In this document: positions 9,413-19,537 of the stretch, in pieces
Layout of the letters: every line of letters begins with the position of its first letter
How positions within the stretch are numbered: the stretch's first letter is position 1
DNA from: Corallochytrium limacisporum
Taxonomy: Eukaryota > Opisthokonta
Direction: 5' to 3'
Assembly (NCBI GenBank): GCA_002811645.1
Contig: PDIP01000032.1
Coordinates: forward strand, 231,187-295,186
DNA: 64,000 bases
Translations under genes and position numbers: made by a program
Notes under the pieces: generated by a model
The model's input: the letters and a program-made list of their open reading frames with translations, nothing else
What the model was told of the DNA's origin: nothing
Databases searched by the model: none

Positions 9413-12400
9413 ATGACCATCCCAAACCGGTATGGGACTCTAAGGGGTTCCAAGGGAGTAGATCGGGTTAAGACCAAAGTTTTACTGCGGTGGGTAAATT
9501 CCGTGACCAACGATGAGGACTTCACTGTCGAGGACATTCAGGAGGATTTCAAGAATGGCATCGTGTTTTGCATGCTGCTGCAGAAACTTACTGGCAAGAA
9601 ACTGGCTTTCTCAAGGAGACCTCGGAACCATTTCCATATCACGGAAAACATGGCATTGGCAGTGCAGACGGTCATGGGTGACCTGGGTGCGAACTCTTAC
9701 CTGGTCTCAGACCTACAGGAAGGTATGCTGGAGCAGACATCAGACTTCATCTTTTGCATAATGAAGAAGTATGTTATCATGTCGGCCGCTAGCAACGAAA
9801 CAAGTCCTAACAAGCAAGCCAATGTGGGTGCTATGCGCAGCAAGCAAATCTTACAAGAAGAGCTGAAGAAGTCCTTGCAGGAGTTCAGGGAGTTGGTTGA
9901 TGATATGGAAACCAATGTCAACAATGGTTTGTTGCTTGCTGCTTTCCTGCAGACTGTCAATCCGTCGGCCTGCAGCTTCGATGAAATGCGACGCCTGAGC
10001 AAGCACGACCGTTTGCAGCGCATTTTTGAGGGCTTTTTTAACGCAAACATTGATCCATTATTGGACATGGAGGACATAGTGGAAGATATCGATCCGACGC
10101 TGGCGATCATCGTGCTTGCCCATTTCCTCCATATTTTGCGCCAGGTCGAAAAGGGCACCTACGGTAAGAGCATCCGTGTCTCATCGGCCTCAATCTCCGA
10201 TGCCACTGGTGTGAACAGTCGGAAGGGCAGTGCTGATGGTCATCTTGCTGGTCGAGATAGCACATCAAGTTGGAGCATCGAGATCCTTGCCAATGGCACA
10301 GAGACGCAAGCGAACGTCACGAACATGGTATACGAAGAGATGATGGCAGAGCTTGAGCACGCCCAGCGTGAGGTTGAAGATCTCAAAATTCAACTGATCA
10401 ACGTGGAGAAGTATCGAGAGGCGGAACAGCTCCGTTTTGAACACGAGAAGAAGGATGCTGAAGAGAAACATAAAGCAGAGCAGACAAGGCTAACTTCACG
10501 GATTAATGGTCTGGGACGTGAGCTGGAACGCGCACGCCAAACTCGCAAGGAAATGTGCAATTATCTTGATCGGAAGATGCCCAATCCTACAACGCGAGCG
10601 GCAGATGCCATTATCCGTTTGCAAGCGATTTGCAAGGGATATCTTGCTCGCAAAGACTATGTTATCGGCCTGCGAAACGAAGCTAACAGGCCGTCCAAAA
10701 CCCTCACCCTGGGTCAGAACCTTTGGGCGAAGGCACAGCGCCGCATCTCATCTTCACACAACGAAGAGTTGCGTGTCGTCAGCGAACAGGAGACTACAGC
10801 AAGAAACTCTGTGATACAGCAGATGGTCGCAGAGGAGGAGCGACATCTCGAGTACCTTCGTCAGGTAATGAACTTTTACTTCAATCCGCTCAGTGACTAC
10901 GTAGAGCAGAGCAAGGGTTCCCTTACTCGCCAGCAGCTGTATAGCATATTCCCGCCTTTGGAGCGATTCATTGCCCTCCACAGCACGTTAATTGAGCTGT
11001 TCCGCGATGAAAATGCTTGCTCGCACCTAGGCATTAATCTTGTATCGCATGTGGAGCAATTCAACATCTTCGTGCAATATGTGGACGACTATGCTACTGC
11101 GGTACTGATTGTGGATGAACGTAGTCGGAAGGATGTCACCTTCAAGGACCTCTGCTCGGGACAGGCAGGACCCGACCGTAGGATTGTCAATCTCAAGGCC
11201 AGTCTCATGCTGCCTTTCCAAAGACTGCCAGCCCTTTGTGAAGGTTTGAAGACCCTGGCAAACAAAACAAGTGATCGCCATCCTGATTACGAAGGTACCT
11301 TCAGTGCGTACGAGGCACTGCGTAGCATTAATGAGAAGGTGAGTACCAAGCGACGTGAGCAGGAGAATCGGGAGAACCTGTTGAATGTCCACCTTAAGCT
11401 CAACAATGAGATTGACAAGGCGACGCTGAGCAAGCGAATGTATCTGAAGGAGGGTCGCATGAAAGAATTCAGCCAGTCCTCCAAGGATAAAGAGAAGAGT
11501 CATGATCGGTACTACTTCCTCTTTGACGACCTTCTCATTGCCTGCAAAATCCGCAAACGCATGTTTGCTGCCCACCCTGAGTACAAAGTCGTTTTCACAG
11601 CGCCCATCACCCACGAATCCTCGATTACTGACCTCGGTAGTGTGGATCCAGACGCAACGGATTCGCAGCCCAGCTTCCGAGTCCAGCTGTCAAAAGATAA
11701 GGCAATCCTCCTTGGTGTCAAGAACAACGCAGATAAGAAGGCGTGGACGGAAGCTTTCCGCTCAGCGGTCATGCACAGCCTGGAGTCCTATGAACACATC
11801 CCCGACAGCCTCAAACCTCCCACACTGGAAGGCATGGTGGTGCGCTTCCACAACAATAACTTTGAACGGCTCTACATGTGTCTGCGTGGCAAGCAGATCT
11901 TCTTCTATCAGCGCAAGATGGATCCACAGGTGTATGCCTCCTTCGCGGTTGCTCAAATCGGGGATGCATTCACCTATCGCGAGGACACAGATAAGGCCAT
12001 GAGCATTCTGACTACCATGCCAAACCCTCCTGTTGGTTGGATTGCTCCACCGGTACCCCAGGACGACAAGATGATCCCTATGGATGCCCTGGATGATGAT
12101 GGTCTTTTCAGTCTCCGTGCAGTAGCGTGGCCTATTCTCAAGAAAATCATGGCTCAGTACAATGTCGAGTGCAACATGGACTTCCTCATGCAGGACATGA
12201 GTAGGGACAACTCATTGAGTGCCAATCAAGTGGCTCACAGGTCTACGGGGTCACTGGCAAAAGCGGGTGCTATTTTGGGTGCCTCTGCTGATGTGCTGAA
12301 CGCAGCGAGTGCTAACAGCTTGGTCTCCTTGGCCATTGATGACTTGCCAAATGGCATTCCATTCTTCTTTAAGGATCTTATCCACTATCTTGAAGAAGAT

Positions 12401-13645
12401 GACCATGTTGTCGAGGGTTTGTTCCGTGTCAGTGGTAATTCCAAGCGCATGGCAAAGGCTCGCGAAATGATGGAAGAGACGGAACGCTTTAGCCCTGAAG
12501 AAGACGGCTATGACGTGAACCCGCACGACGTGGCCGGTCTGCTGAAGAACATTCTACGCGAATTACCAGATCCCTTGGCCACTGGCCGCTTGTTTACACT
12601 TTATATGGCTCTCCCGCGCATACCAGAGAACCTGCGCTTACGTACTTTGCAACTGATTAATTCGTACCTGCCAGTGTCAAACCGTCGTGTGCTGGGGCGT
12701 CTGATGATCATGCTCAGGCGTCTTGCCAAACACGAGGAGAAGACCAAGATGACGGCCAGCAACTTGGCCGTGTGTCTTGCTCCCAATATCCTCGCCCCGA
12801 GCTCGGAACATGGCACCCGTGGGTCTGCGGTTGGACCACTACCAGGAGATTCAAAGGGTGAGACTTCAGGGCGTTTCGGAACCATTGGAAAGGGCTTGCC
12901 CATGGCGGTGTCATCCAGTATGAATGGTCTGACAAGGGAAAATCACCATGCCAAGCACAGTCTGGCTGTGCCTGAGATGCGGTCAACAAGCCCAACAAAA
13001 GCAACTCCGCGCGCATATTCGAGCGGCCATGTCGGCGCTTATGGCAGCAACGGCAGCTTGAATTTGGTCGGAATCCCGGGAAGCGGTAGCAGTGAAGTGT
13101 ACAACAATGCCAGCCACAGCAACAACAACCTCCACCGCCCGAATTCGCCGTCCCGGGGCTACGTACCACCAGCCCAGACGGTAGTGGATGTAAATCCGCA
13201 ACTAGTGAACCAAGTCTTTAGTATGATCATGGAGCTTGCAGAACTGGCCTTCCAGGTACCGGGCGATTTGGCGGACGGATTGAATGATGACGAGTCTGAA
13301 GGCAGCGATGAGGACATCAGGATAGAAGCAGGTACAGACATCAAGGGGTCCACCGCCGGCGCGTCTGCCGCTGCAGTAGCGACAATGAGCAAGAAGCTCC
13401 GCACAGCGGCGGACTCTCCTATCAGCCCTGAGAATTCACTTTTCGTGTGCGTCTGCCCGCTATCGATTCAGAGCGGCCCAGGAGGTAGCGCCAGCGGCAA
13501 CGCCACAAACATCTCTGTTTCGCGGAGCACCCTTCAGGAAGACATGGAAAGTGGCGGCGAGCTCGTACTCTTCACCGAGACTCTGGTCGAACGTGACGAG
13601 TGGAATCTTCGCTTGGCAGCCCATGCGGCGAAAGCCGGTGCATGA
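9413..13645 (+). CDS. CH-coiled coil-IQ-DH-PH-PH-RhoGAP multidomain Rho regulator
   Basis: A 1,410-residue protein that should both activate and inactivate Rho/Rac GTPases at the actin cortex. Order: calponin-homology domain (about 20-125), coiled coil (about 306-388), one IQ motif (IIRLQAICKGYLARKDYV, about 400-420, calmodulin or myosin light-chain site), DH RhoGEF domain (about 463-660), PH (about 676-790, HDRYYFLFDDLLIACK), a second PH (from about 803), and RhoGAP (about 966-1,130). The RhoGAP arginine finger is present in GLFRVSGN (Arg about 1005), and the TASNLAVCLAPNIL helix is intact, so GAP activity is likely. A Ser/Asn-rich stretch follows. The last 20 residues (ERDEWNLRLAAHAA) look like the closing helix of a PH domain. 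The ATG at 9413 is the first in frame. A stand-alone CH domain of this kind need not bind actin. Confidence 0.92.
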   Translation: MTIPNRYGTLRGSKGVDRVKTKVLLRWVNSVTNDEDFTVEDIQEDFKNGIVFCMLLQKLTGKKLAFSRRPRNHFHITENMALAVQTVMGDLGANSYLVSDLQEGMLEQTSDFIFCIMKKYVIMSAASNETSPNKQANVGAMRSKQILQEELKKSLQEFRELVDDMETNVNNGLLLAAFLQTVNPSACSFDEMRRLSKHDRLQRIFEGFFNANIDPLLDMEDIVEDIDPTLAIIVLAHFLHILRQVEKGTYGKSIRVSSASISDATGVNSRKGSADGHLAGRDSTSSWSIEILANGTETQANVTNMVYEEMMAELEHAQREVEDLKIQLINVEKYREAEQLRFEHEKKDAEEKHKAEQTRLTSRINGLGRELERARQTRKEMCNYLDRKMPNPTTRAADAIIRLQAICKGYLARKDYVIGLRNEANRPSKTLTLGQNLWAKAQRRISSSHNEELRVVSEQETTARNSVIQQMVAEEERHLEYLRQVMNFYFNPLSDYVEQSKGSLTRQQLYSIFPPLERFIALHSTLIELFRDENACSHLGINLVSHVEQFNIFVQYVDDYATAVLIVDERSRKDVTFKDLCSGQAGPDRRIVNLKASLMLPFQRLPALCEGLKTLANKTSDRHPDYEGTFSAYEALRSINEKVSTKRREQENRENLLNVHLKLNNEIDKATLSKRMYLKEGRMKEFSQSSKDKEKSHDRYYFLFDDLLIACKIRKRMFAAHPEYKVVFTAPITHESSITDLGSVDPDATDSQPSFRVQLSKDKAILLGVKNNADKKAWTEAFRSAVMHSLESYEHIPDSLKPPTLEGMVVRFHNNNFERLYMCLRGKQIFFYQRKMDPQVYASFAVAQIGDAFTYREDTDKAMSILTTMPNPPVGWIAPPVPQDDKMIPMDALDDDGLFSLRAVAWPILKKIMAQYNVECNMDFLMQDMSRDNSLSANQVAHRSTGSLAKAGAILGASADVLNAASANSLVSLAIDDLPNGIPFFFKDLIHYLEEDDHVVEGLFRVSGNSKRMAKAREMMEETERFSPEEDGYDVNPHDVAGLLKNILRELPDPLATGRLFTLYMALPRIPENLRLRTLQLINSYLPVSNRRVLGRLMIMLRRLAKHEEKTKMTASNLAVCLAPNILAPSSEHGTRGSAVGPLPGDSKGETSGRFGTIGKGLPMAVSSSMNGLTRENHHAKHSLAVPEMRSTSPTKATPRAYSSGHVGAYGSNGSLNLVGIPGSGSSEVYNNASHSNNNLHRPNSPSRGYVPPAQTVVDVNPQLVNQVFSMIMELAELAFQVPGDLADGLNDDESEGSDEDIRIEAGTDIKGSTAGASAAAVATMSKKLRTAADSPISPENSLFVCVCPLSIQSGPGGSASGNATNISVSRSTLQEDMESGGELVLFTETLVERDEWNLRLAAHAAKAGA

Positions 13646-13826
13646 ATCACTGGTTTCAAACAACAACAAACCCAAACAAAACAAAATACAAAACAGAAAA
13701 TCGATATCAACACTAATGTATACTATGTGTTTGTGAGACATGAACCTCTCTGTAGATCTCTTTCTTTAACTTGACAATAGAGCGATGAATTCCTCAGAAC
13801 CGCGCATGACGCCTCTGAATGACAAC

Positions 13827-16800
13827 CTATGGTCGCAACGTGGTGTGCCTTGAGCGCTGGGCGTCGTAGTCAAGGTTGCTTCTAGCGCGCTGGAGCATGC
13901 GCGTGGCCCTTTCGGAGTAGCTTCGGGTTGTCGATGCATTGTGGTAGTGGGTGTCCATAAGCACCTCGAAATCCTTGCGCTTGGGCTCGCGACGGGACAT
14001 GATCCTGGCCGCTTCCTGGGTAAAGTCCCTACCAAACGGTTCACTGGTTGTCGAGAAAGAATGAAGCCCCGGCCTTTTCATACGCTGCGAGATGGCGGCC
14101 TCGAGTCTTTCAACACTCTCCTTGACCTGTGGAATCGTTGACTCATTAGCACCCTGTGACGTGACCATTTCGTCCATACAGTGCGCTGTGGTGGTCGATG
14201 AAGTTGCGAGAGTATGACGCAGCTCGAGCATTGTGTCTATCAAATGGTCCTCTTTCTGTGCATGGCGCTTAAGTTCTTGTTCCATCTCAGCAATGCGTTC
14301 CTGTTCCTGGGGCGTGAGGAACGAGGCAACACCCATGGGACCCCCGGCAGTGCTCTGCCAGGGGCCGATCCGGTGCTGCATACTCAATGTCTCATCGAAA
14401 CGGCGGCGCATGCTGTCCATTTCGCGGTTTAGAGAGCGTGTAAGTTCATCCAGACGGCGGTGCACTTCGTAGTCCGGCGGCGGCGGGAAATTATGCCCCA
14501 CACTGACGCTGACAGGGTCCAGAACGCGCATCCGATGGGAGGATGCCGCGTAGCCTACACTGCGGTTCAGACTGTCCACTTGGTTCTCAAGGTCGTCAAC
14601 GCGCAGGTGCAACTGGTCATCCTGCTGTGCCTGTTGAGGCCATAACTGGTGGCTGACGACTCCAGGGTCGTGCTCCCGTAGGGCCGCAACCTCCGCTTCT
14701 TTCTCTTTGTACTTATCTTGCAAGTGGCTGTGTTCACTGCGTAACTCGTGCAGTTCCCTTTGCATGGTTCGCAACGTGTGCTTGACTTGACGAATGGCGT
14801 CCGCGTCAATTTCCCGCGGAGACAGCATCATACTCTCATGGCTACGCGGCGTGATGTTTTCGACCGGAACCGGGGACGTCGGAGTCTGGCTGCGGCTGCT
14901 GGGCCCATCCCGGCGTTGTGCGGATTGAGCCTCGTCAACCTTGATCCGAAGTTCGGCATTGTGTGCATTGTACGTCTCTACTTCAAGTTTGTACCGCTCG
15001 TTCTCCTGCTTCAACATGCTGATAGTCCGATCACGAGACGTCATCTCCCGCTCAAAGCGCTCCTTGTCACGGACGTCCTCGGCCCTGACACGTTCCAGCT
15101 CGCCGGAGACCTCGCGGAGTTGTTTCTGGGAAGCGGTGTCCAAACGCTGGCTTTCCTTTAAAGCGTCCTCGAGGTCCTGGGTCTTGGCGTCGGTCTCCTG
15201 CAATGCTAGGCGGTGCTGCTCCTCTAGTGCCCTCAAACGATCTTCGTACTCTTCATCTTTCTTGGCCAGGGCTTGCGATAGCTCCCGCTCCCAGTCTTTA
15301 CGGGTGTCCTTGACGTGTGCATGGATGCGAGCTTCGCTGTTGTCCACCACACGCTGCAGCTCAGAGATACGAAACTCTGCATTTTGCAGTGTTTGGTCCC
15401 TTTCCTGTAATTCGGCTGTTTGAGCGATTTCCATTTGCGTTATCTTCTGCTCGGCGGTGCGCAAATGTAAGCGTAAGGAACCTAGCTCTTCGTTGACGTC
15501 CCTTTCTTTGTCCTTGTGAGTGGATAATTCCAGTCTCAGCTCGTCTACACGGGCTTCAGCTTTCATCAAATCTTCGGTCAGCCTTTGCACCTCAGTCACA
15601 CTCTTTGTGCGAGATTTGTCAAGCTCTGCGACTTCATCTTGGGCATGACGAGCCCTGTCATTCGCAGTCTGCATTTCCATACTATACGAGTGTTGCAAAT
15701 TCTGCAGTTCTCGCCCATGAGCATCTTTAAGACTGCTGATCTCGGCCAAGAGTCCGGCGATGCGGTTCTCGTTAGTGGTGGCTGTGTGGCGCAGCTCGTT
15801 GAGGCCAGTGTTGTTATTGCGCAATCTGTGGGCTTCCTCTTTCAGTGCTTCAATTTCGCGGTCCTTGGCGGCTAGCAGTTCGTTCTTGTTCGCAATTTCA
15901 TTGCTCCGCAAAGTGAGCTCAGAATCGACTCGCTGCAACTCTCGGGCGTTGTTGTCTTCTACAGTGTTAAGGCGATCAGTGATAGCAAGCATCTCAGTCT
16001 CCCGGTTCCTCGCCTGCGTAACAAGTGCATCCTTTTCCGCCAGTAGTCTATCAGCCTCTGCGCGGGCGGCTTCTGCCTTTTCACGGAGCATGTCAGCGTC
16101 TGCCCTCGCCGCTGAGGCCGCATCCACCATTGACTTCTCATTAGACATGGACGCATTCTCCAGTTCTCTCTGTTTCATGCGAAGTTGGTCCTGGCTCTCT
16201 TTGATCAGCCGGTCCTTGCGTTTCAGCTTCTCACGCATTTCTCTGAGTTCCGTATCTTTGAGTGATAGTGTCCGCTCAAAGCCCTCGATCTCACTCAAGT
16301 GGTTAGCTTTAGTGTCTAATAACTCAGTCAATTCCTTCTTCATTTGAACCTGAATATCTTTGAGAGACCCTCCTAAGGTTTGTAGCTTCTCATCCTGGCG
16401 ATACGCAACATCTTCCAGTTGACGAATTTCCTGGTCTTGACTTTGAATATGTTGATCACGCATAGAAATCGTCTGTTTGGCGTTGCTCAACTGTTCTTCC
16501 AGAGACTGAATCTTTGTTGCATGATCCAGTCCACCCGCGGAACCCACACGTGGTGAAAGCTTTCTTCCTGCATGTTCCTCAACATCGCTCCGCGGATTGG
16601 AAGTTGGGAAAAGGATGGTGGCACCACCGGCAGTCTTGAACGATGCATGAGACGGCTCAACAAGCGCTGTATGGACAGGCACATCCGGCTCCATGTCCTC
16701 GTCTGCATGAATTAATTCTTCGATATCCTTTCGCTCATCAGTCACATTAACATCCCCCTGGAGTTCTTCTTCCTCGTATCCGTGTCTTGTGTGCTGGTCG

Positions 16801-18062
16801 TCCAGAAGACGAGTTCCACGACCCTCTGGGATCGGAGGAGGGGCGCCTGCCTCAAAGGGTTGTTCCACAGGACCCGATAGCGATTTGAACTCCGGCTCCG
16901 GAGCTCCCTCAGGTTCCTTATTGTTTTGTCCTGTCTGGCGGTATCCGACGGATTGTCGCTCTTCCAACCCTAACAGAAGATCCTCTGGAATATCTGCTTT
17001 CTTGGCCATCATCCTGTCAATGGAACCACCCTCGCTACTGAACGCGATACTTTCCTCGTCATCGTCAATGTTATCAAACTCTCTCTCAATCTCAGCTTCG
17101 CTTTCTCGATCACCAGGATTGCTGTAGAGTAGAGACGCAGAAAGTTGTGACGACAGCTCTTTGCCGCTTCTGGCACGGGACATGCTCGGTGCTACCTGTC
17201 CCGGTCCTTTCTGAGAAGCCTTTCGTCGCAAAAAGCTGGCGCACTCCGTCATGTCGGCTATCATGGCTAGATCATGTGCCTGTTTACCACTGATGTCCCG
17301 GTTGTCCAAGGTTGCGCCATGCATGATCAGCAAATCACAAATATCCATGCGACCCTGCTGCGCTGCTTTCATCAGTGGAGTCCGATACTGTTGATCGGCA
17401 ATATTTGGATCAGCTCCGAATTTGAGCAACTCCGTACACAGATCGACACCCTCGGGTGTGATAGCGGCGTAATGCAAAACACTTTTACTTTCCTGATCCT
17501 TGGCGTCCATTTTCAGAGCTGTGTTTCGTTTCACAGACGCACTCAGAATCAGTTGCATAATCTGCGGTGAGCCCATGTGGACACAGTAGTGCAGTATTGA
17601 AGTACCTGTCTTATCCTGGGCATTGAGATCATCTACTGCAGCCAAGACTCGCACCGTCTCCACATTCCCGGCTGTTATGGCTACCATCAACGGAGTCGCA
17701 CCGGCGGCGTCTTTGAGCAGGTCGGCGCCCTGGTCCACAAGAAATTTCACAATGAGATCGTGACCACACCATGCTGCCAAGTGAATTGCACTGAACCGGT
17801 CTTGAGAATCCAATTGGTTTATAGTAGTCGGCTTTGTGTGGGACCTGACTTTTGGTGCGTCTCCCGCTTTGCATGCCCTTTGCAGTTTGGTGAGCTCCTT
17901 GTCACGGAACTCCGTGTATAGCACTGGCGCCAACTGTCCGGCTCCTGATGCCGTTGACACATGAGAAATCGTGTCGTCTGGGCAAGATGAACCCGAGACG
18001 ATAGAGCCAGCTCTCTGAGATTTTCGACGGGACCGTCGCAAACTGCTCCTTAAAGATTTCAT
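13827..18062 (-). CDS. ankyrin-repeat protein with very long coiled coil
   Basis: About 1,411 residues from MKSLRSSLRRSRRK. A basic Ser/Arg N-terminus is followed by some six or seven ankyrin repeats (about residues 50-285: FSAIHLAAWCGHDLIVKFLV, GATPLMVAITAGNVETVRVL, YRTPLMKAAQQGRMDICDLL). An acidic disordered linker (about 300-480) leads to roughly 700 residues of heptad-rich coiled coil rich in E, R, L and Q, and then a short basic tail. The protein is likely a scaffold or cytoskeletal linker; there is no catalytic domain. An upstream in-frame ATG at 18119 would add 19 residues, but it falls inside a probable 5' UTR intron (18110-18233), so 18062 is preferred. It converges with the RhoGEF/GAP gene, with 181 bp between stops. 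Specific function is unknown. Confidence 0.85.
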   Translation of the reverse strand: MKSLRSSLRRSRRKSQRAGSIVSGSSCPDDTISHVSTASGAGQLAPVLYTEFRDKELTKLQRACKAGDAPKVRSHTKPTTINQLDSQDRFSAIHLAAWCGHDLIVKFLVDQGADLLKDAAGATPLMVAITAGNVETVRVLAAVDDLNAQDKTGTSILHYCVHMGSPQIMQLILSASVKRNTALKMDAKDQESKSVLHYAAITPEGVDLCTELLKFGADPNIADQQYRTPLMKAAQQGRMDICDLLIMHGATLDNRDISGKQAHDLAMIADMTECASFLRRKASQKGPGQVAPSMSRARSGKELSSQLSASLLYSNPGDRESEAEIEREFDNIDDDEESIAFSSEGGSIDRMMAKKADIPEDLLLGLEERQSVGYRQTGQNNKEPEGAPEPEFKSLSGPVEQPFEAGAPPPIPEGRGTRLLDDQHTRHGYEEEELQGDVNVTDERKDIEELIHADEDMEPDVPVHTALVEPSHASFKTAGGATILFPTSNPRSDVEEHAGRKLSPRVGSAGGLDHATKIQSLEEQLSNAKQTISMRDQHIQSQDQEIRQLEDVAYRQDEKLQTLGGSLKDIQVQMKKELTELLDTKANHLSEIEGFERTLSLKDTELREMREKLKRKDRLIKESQDQLRMKQRELENASMSNEKSMVDAASAARADADMLREKAEAARAEADRLLAEKDALVTQARNRETEMLAITDRLNTVEDNNARELQRVDSELTLRSNEIANKNELLAAKDREIEALKEEAHRLRNNNTGLNELRHTATTNENRIAGLLAEISSLKDAHGRELQNLQHSYSMEMQTANDRARHAQDEVAELDKSRTKSVTEVQRLTEDLMKAEARVDELRLELSTHKDKERDVNEELGSLRLHLRTAEQKITQMEIAQTAELQERDQTLQNAEFRISELQRVVDNSEARIHAHVKDTRKDWERELSQALAKKDEEYEDRLRALEEQHRLALQETDAKTQDLEDALKESQRLDTASQKQLREVSGELERVRAEDVRDKERFEREMTSRDRTISMLKQENERYKLEVETYNAHNAELRIKVDEAQSAQRRDGPSSRSQTPTSPVPVENITPRSHESMMLSPREIDADAIRQVKHTLRTMQRELHELRSEHSHLQDKYKEKEAEVAALREHDPGVVSHQLWPQQAQQDDQLHLRVDDLENQVDSLNRSVGYAASSHRMRVLDPVSVSVGHNFPPPPDYEVHRRLDELTRSLNREMDSMRRRFDETLSMQHRIGPWQSTAGGPMGVASFLTPQEQERIAEMEQELKRHAQKEDHLIDTMLELRHTLATSSTTTAHCMDEMVTSQGANESTIPQVKESVERLEAAISQRMKRPGLHSFSTTSEPFGRDFTQEAARIMSRREPKRKDFEVLMDTHYHNASTTRSYSERATRMLQRARSNLDYDAQRSRHTTLRP

Positions 18063-18109
18063 CGTCTTGAACGACAATAACTTCGACGTGTGGCAAATCT
18101 GGGTCTTAT

Positions 18110-18233
18110 CTGTGTGCATAGACCATGGTTGTTACCGAAATGTAGTTTCTGTGTGTTTTTTGTGCAACAATCCCATGAGATATTGCAGTCTCACGTGTAC
18201 GACATGGTACGATGTCTTTGTAGAAGTACTTAC
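18110..18233 (-). other. candidate 5' UTR intron of the ankyrin/coiled-coil gene
   Basis: On the minus strand a perfect GTAAGT donor begins at 18233 and a CACACAG acceptor ends at 18110, giving 124 nt, close to the 131-nt intron of the kinase at 58982. CGGTAACAA, a weak branch-point match, lies about 25 nt before the acceptor. If real, the ATG at 18119 is removed and translation starts at 18062. Confidence 0.4.
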
Positions 18234-18803
18234 ACAGCACCGAACTGAATGTCACTCCCAACGCTTGGCAAATAAGTCCTCCCTCGCCTTCCCTCTGCCC
18301 CCTGAGGTCCTTTTTGGCGGGACTTCTTGGTTGCCGGCAATGGAGGAAGTCTTTCATTTTCGAATCTCTCTGCGCAGTTCATAAAAAAATTGCAACCCAT
18401 CCAGTACGGGTTAAAATCAGGAGTCTCTTTGGGCGGCGACCCACCCCTGCGGCGGGTCCGGGAACCAAGGGACTCCGCCTTCCGTTTCTCGCCCCGGGGC
18501 GGACTGCTTCCACCCAGTCGCAGAGGCCCAGGCGAGTAAAGACCCCTCCCATATTCACTATTGGCAGGGTTGGGGGCCGATTTCACACTGCAGGCTCGCG
18601 GTGTTCGCACCCTGTGTGGTCCATTTTGGCGGGAAGCCTTCTGAAACCCTGGAGGGGGAGGGGGGAGGCTTTGGGTTCGGGACGTGATGTTTGACTGTGG
18701 CGTCGTACTTGAAAGCAGAGGCAGGATGCGCACGATGACAACTGCAATTGTACTACACTTCGGATATTTTCTGGTTTCGTTATTATCCGAACACAATCAG
18801 ATA
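18234..18803. other. divergent promoter region with G-rich tract
   Basis: Region between the divergent ankyrin/coiled-coil gene and the gene at 18804. It contains a purine tract GGAGGGGGAGGGGGGAGG (about 18651-18668). Open frames here are GC-biased and not protein-like. Confidence 0.45.
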
Positions 18804-19481
18804 ATGTCAGTGATCAGTCCACCACTGGGCAATCCTTGGCAAGAGGCCGGCAACGGGGCAGTGATCCCACCATATGTTCGCATCGGAAATGCCAACAAGC
18901 TCTTGAACTTGTGCAAAGAATTGTATCAAGATGATATGTTACAAGGGAAGCAAGTAAATCCCGCGGGTGAACAGATCGTTATATCTACACAAGCCCAGGA
19001 GGAGTGTATGGAGCTTCAAAACACTTTGGATCATCTGCAGACGCTTGGAAAGCATGAAGTACACAAGTGTGAAGTCAGATCGACCAGAATCTATGGCCCG
19101 GTGCTCAATGAGAAGCTAGTGAACGACCGTATCGAACTGCTTGCTGCTCTCTGCCAGGACCTGGAGCGTCTCGATCAAACTCAGTCGAAGTTGCGGGAAT
19201 TGCTTCAGTGGTCTACAACTGCCAAAGACTCAATACCAATGCACCGGGACCTGCATAAGGCCTTCCTCGACTTCATGATCGAAGCACGGCAGAGCATCGA
19301 ATCATTCCCAGAGACCCAGCGTAGAATGGACTCAGCAGAGACCACACTCACCTCCTGCACTGTGCGGGAGACGTATGCGAACCTCGCAGTCATTGAACAG
19401 TTGCAGCGGGCTCTGAAGGGACAGTTGCTCCTGCTTCAGCGCAAGCGTGAGATTTTGCAACAGTTTGGAACGTGTAGATAG
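18804..19481 (+). CDS. small helical protein, possibly augmin HAUS2-like subunit
   Basis: A 225-residue, mostly helical protein. The opening has NPWQ, then VRIGNANKLLNLCKELYQ. A later part (SIPMHRDLHKAFLDFMIEAR) resembles how I remember HAUS2/Cep27 of the augmin complex, which recruits gamma-tubulin to spindle microtubules: an NPW-type start, a short N-terminal helix, and a P-[IM]-x(3)-H-like segment before the last helices, with a length of about 235. The match is weak and made by eye. The frame is open upstream (to 18684) with earlier ATGs, but 18804 gives the family-like length and start. It converges with the next gene, with 56 bp between stops. Other coiled-coil complexes remain possible. 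Confidence 0.6.
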   Translation: MSVISPPLGNPWQEAGNGAVIPPYVRIGNANKLLNLCKELYQDDMLQGKQVNPAGEQIVISTQAQEECMELQNTLDHLQTLGKHEVHKCEVRSTRIYGPVLNEKLVNDRIELLAALCQDLERLDQTQSKLRELLQWSTTAKDSIPMHRDLHKAFLDFMIEARQSIESFPETQRRMDSAETTLTSCTVRETYANLAVIEQLQRALKGQLLLLQRKREILQQFGTCR

Positions 19482-19537
19482 AATTCATGAGTTAAAGAAC
19501 CATTAAACAATACTTGCAAAGTCTTATTGATTATAAT

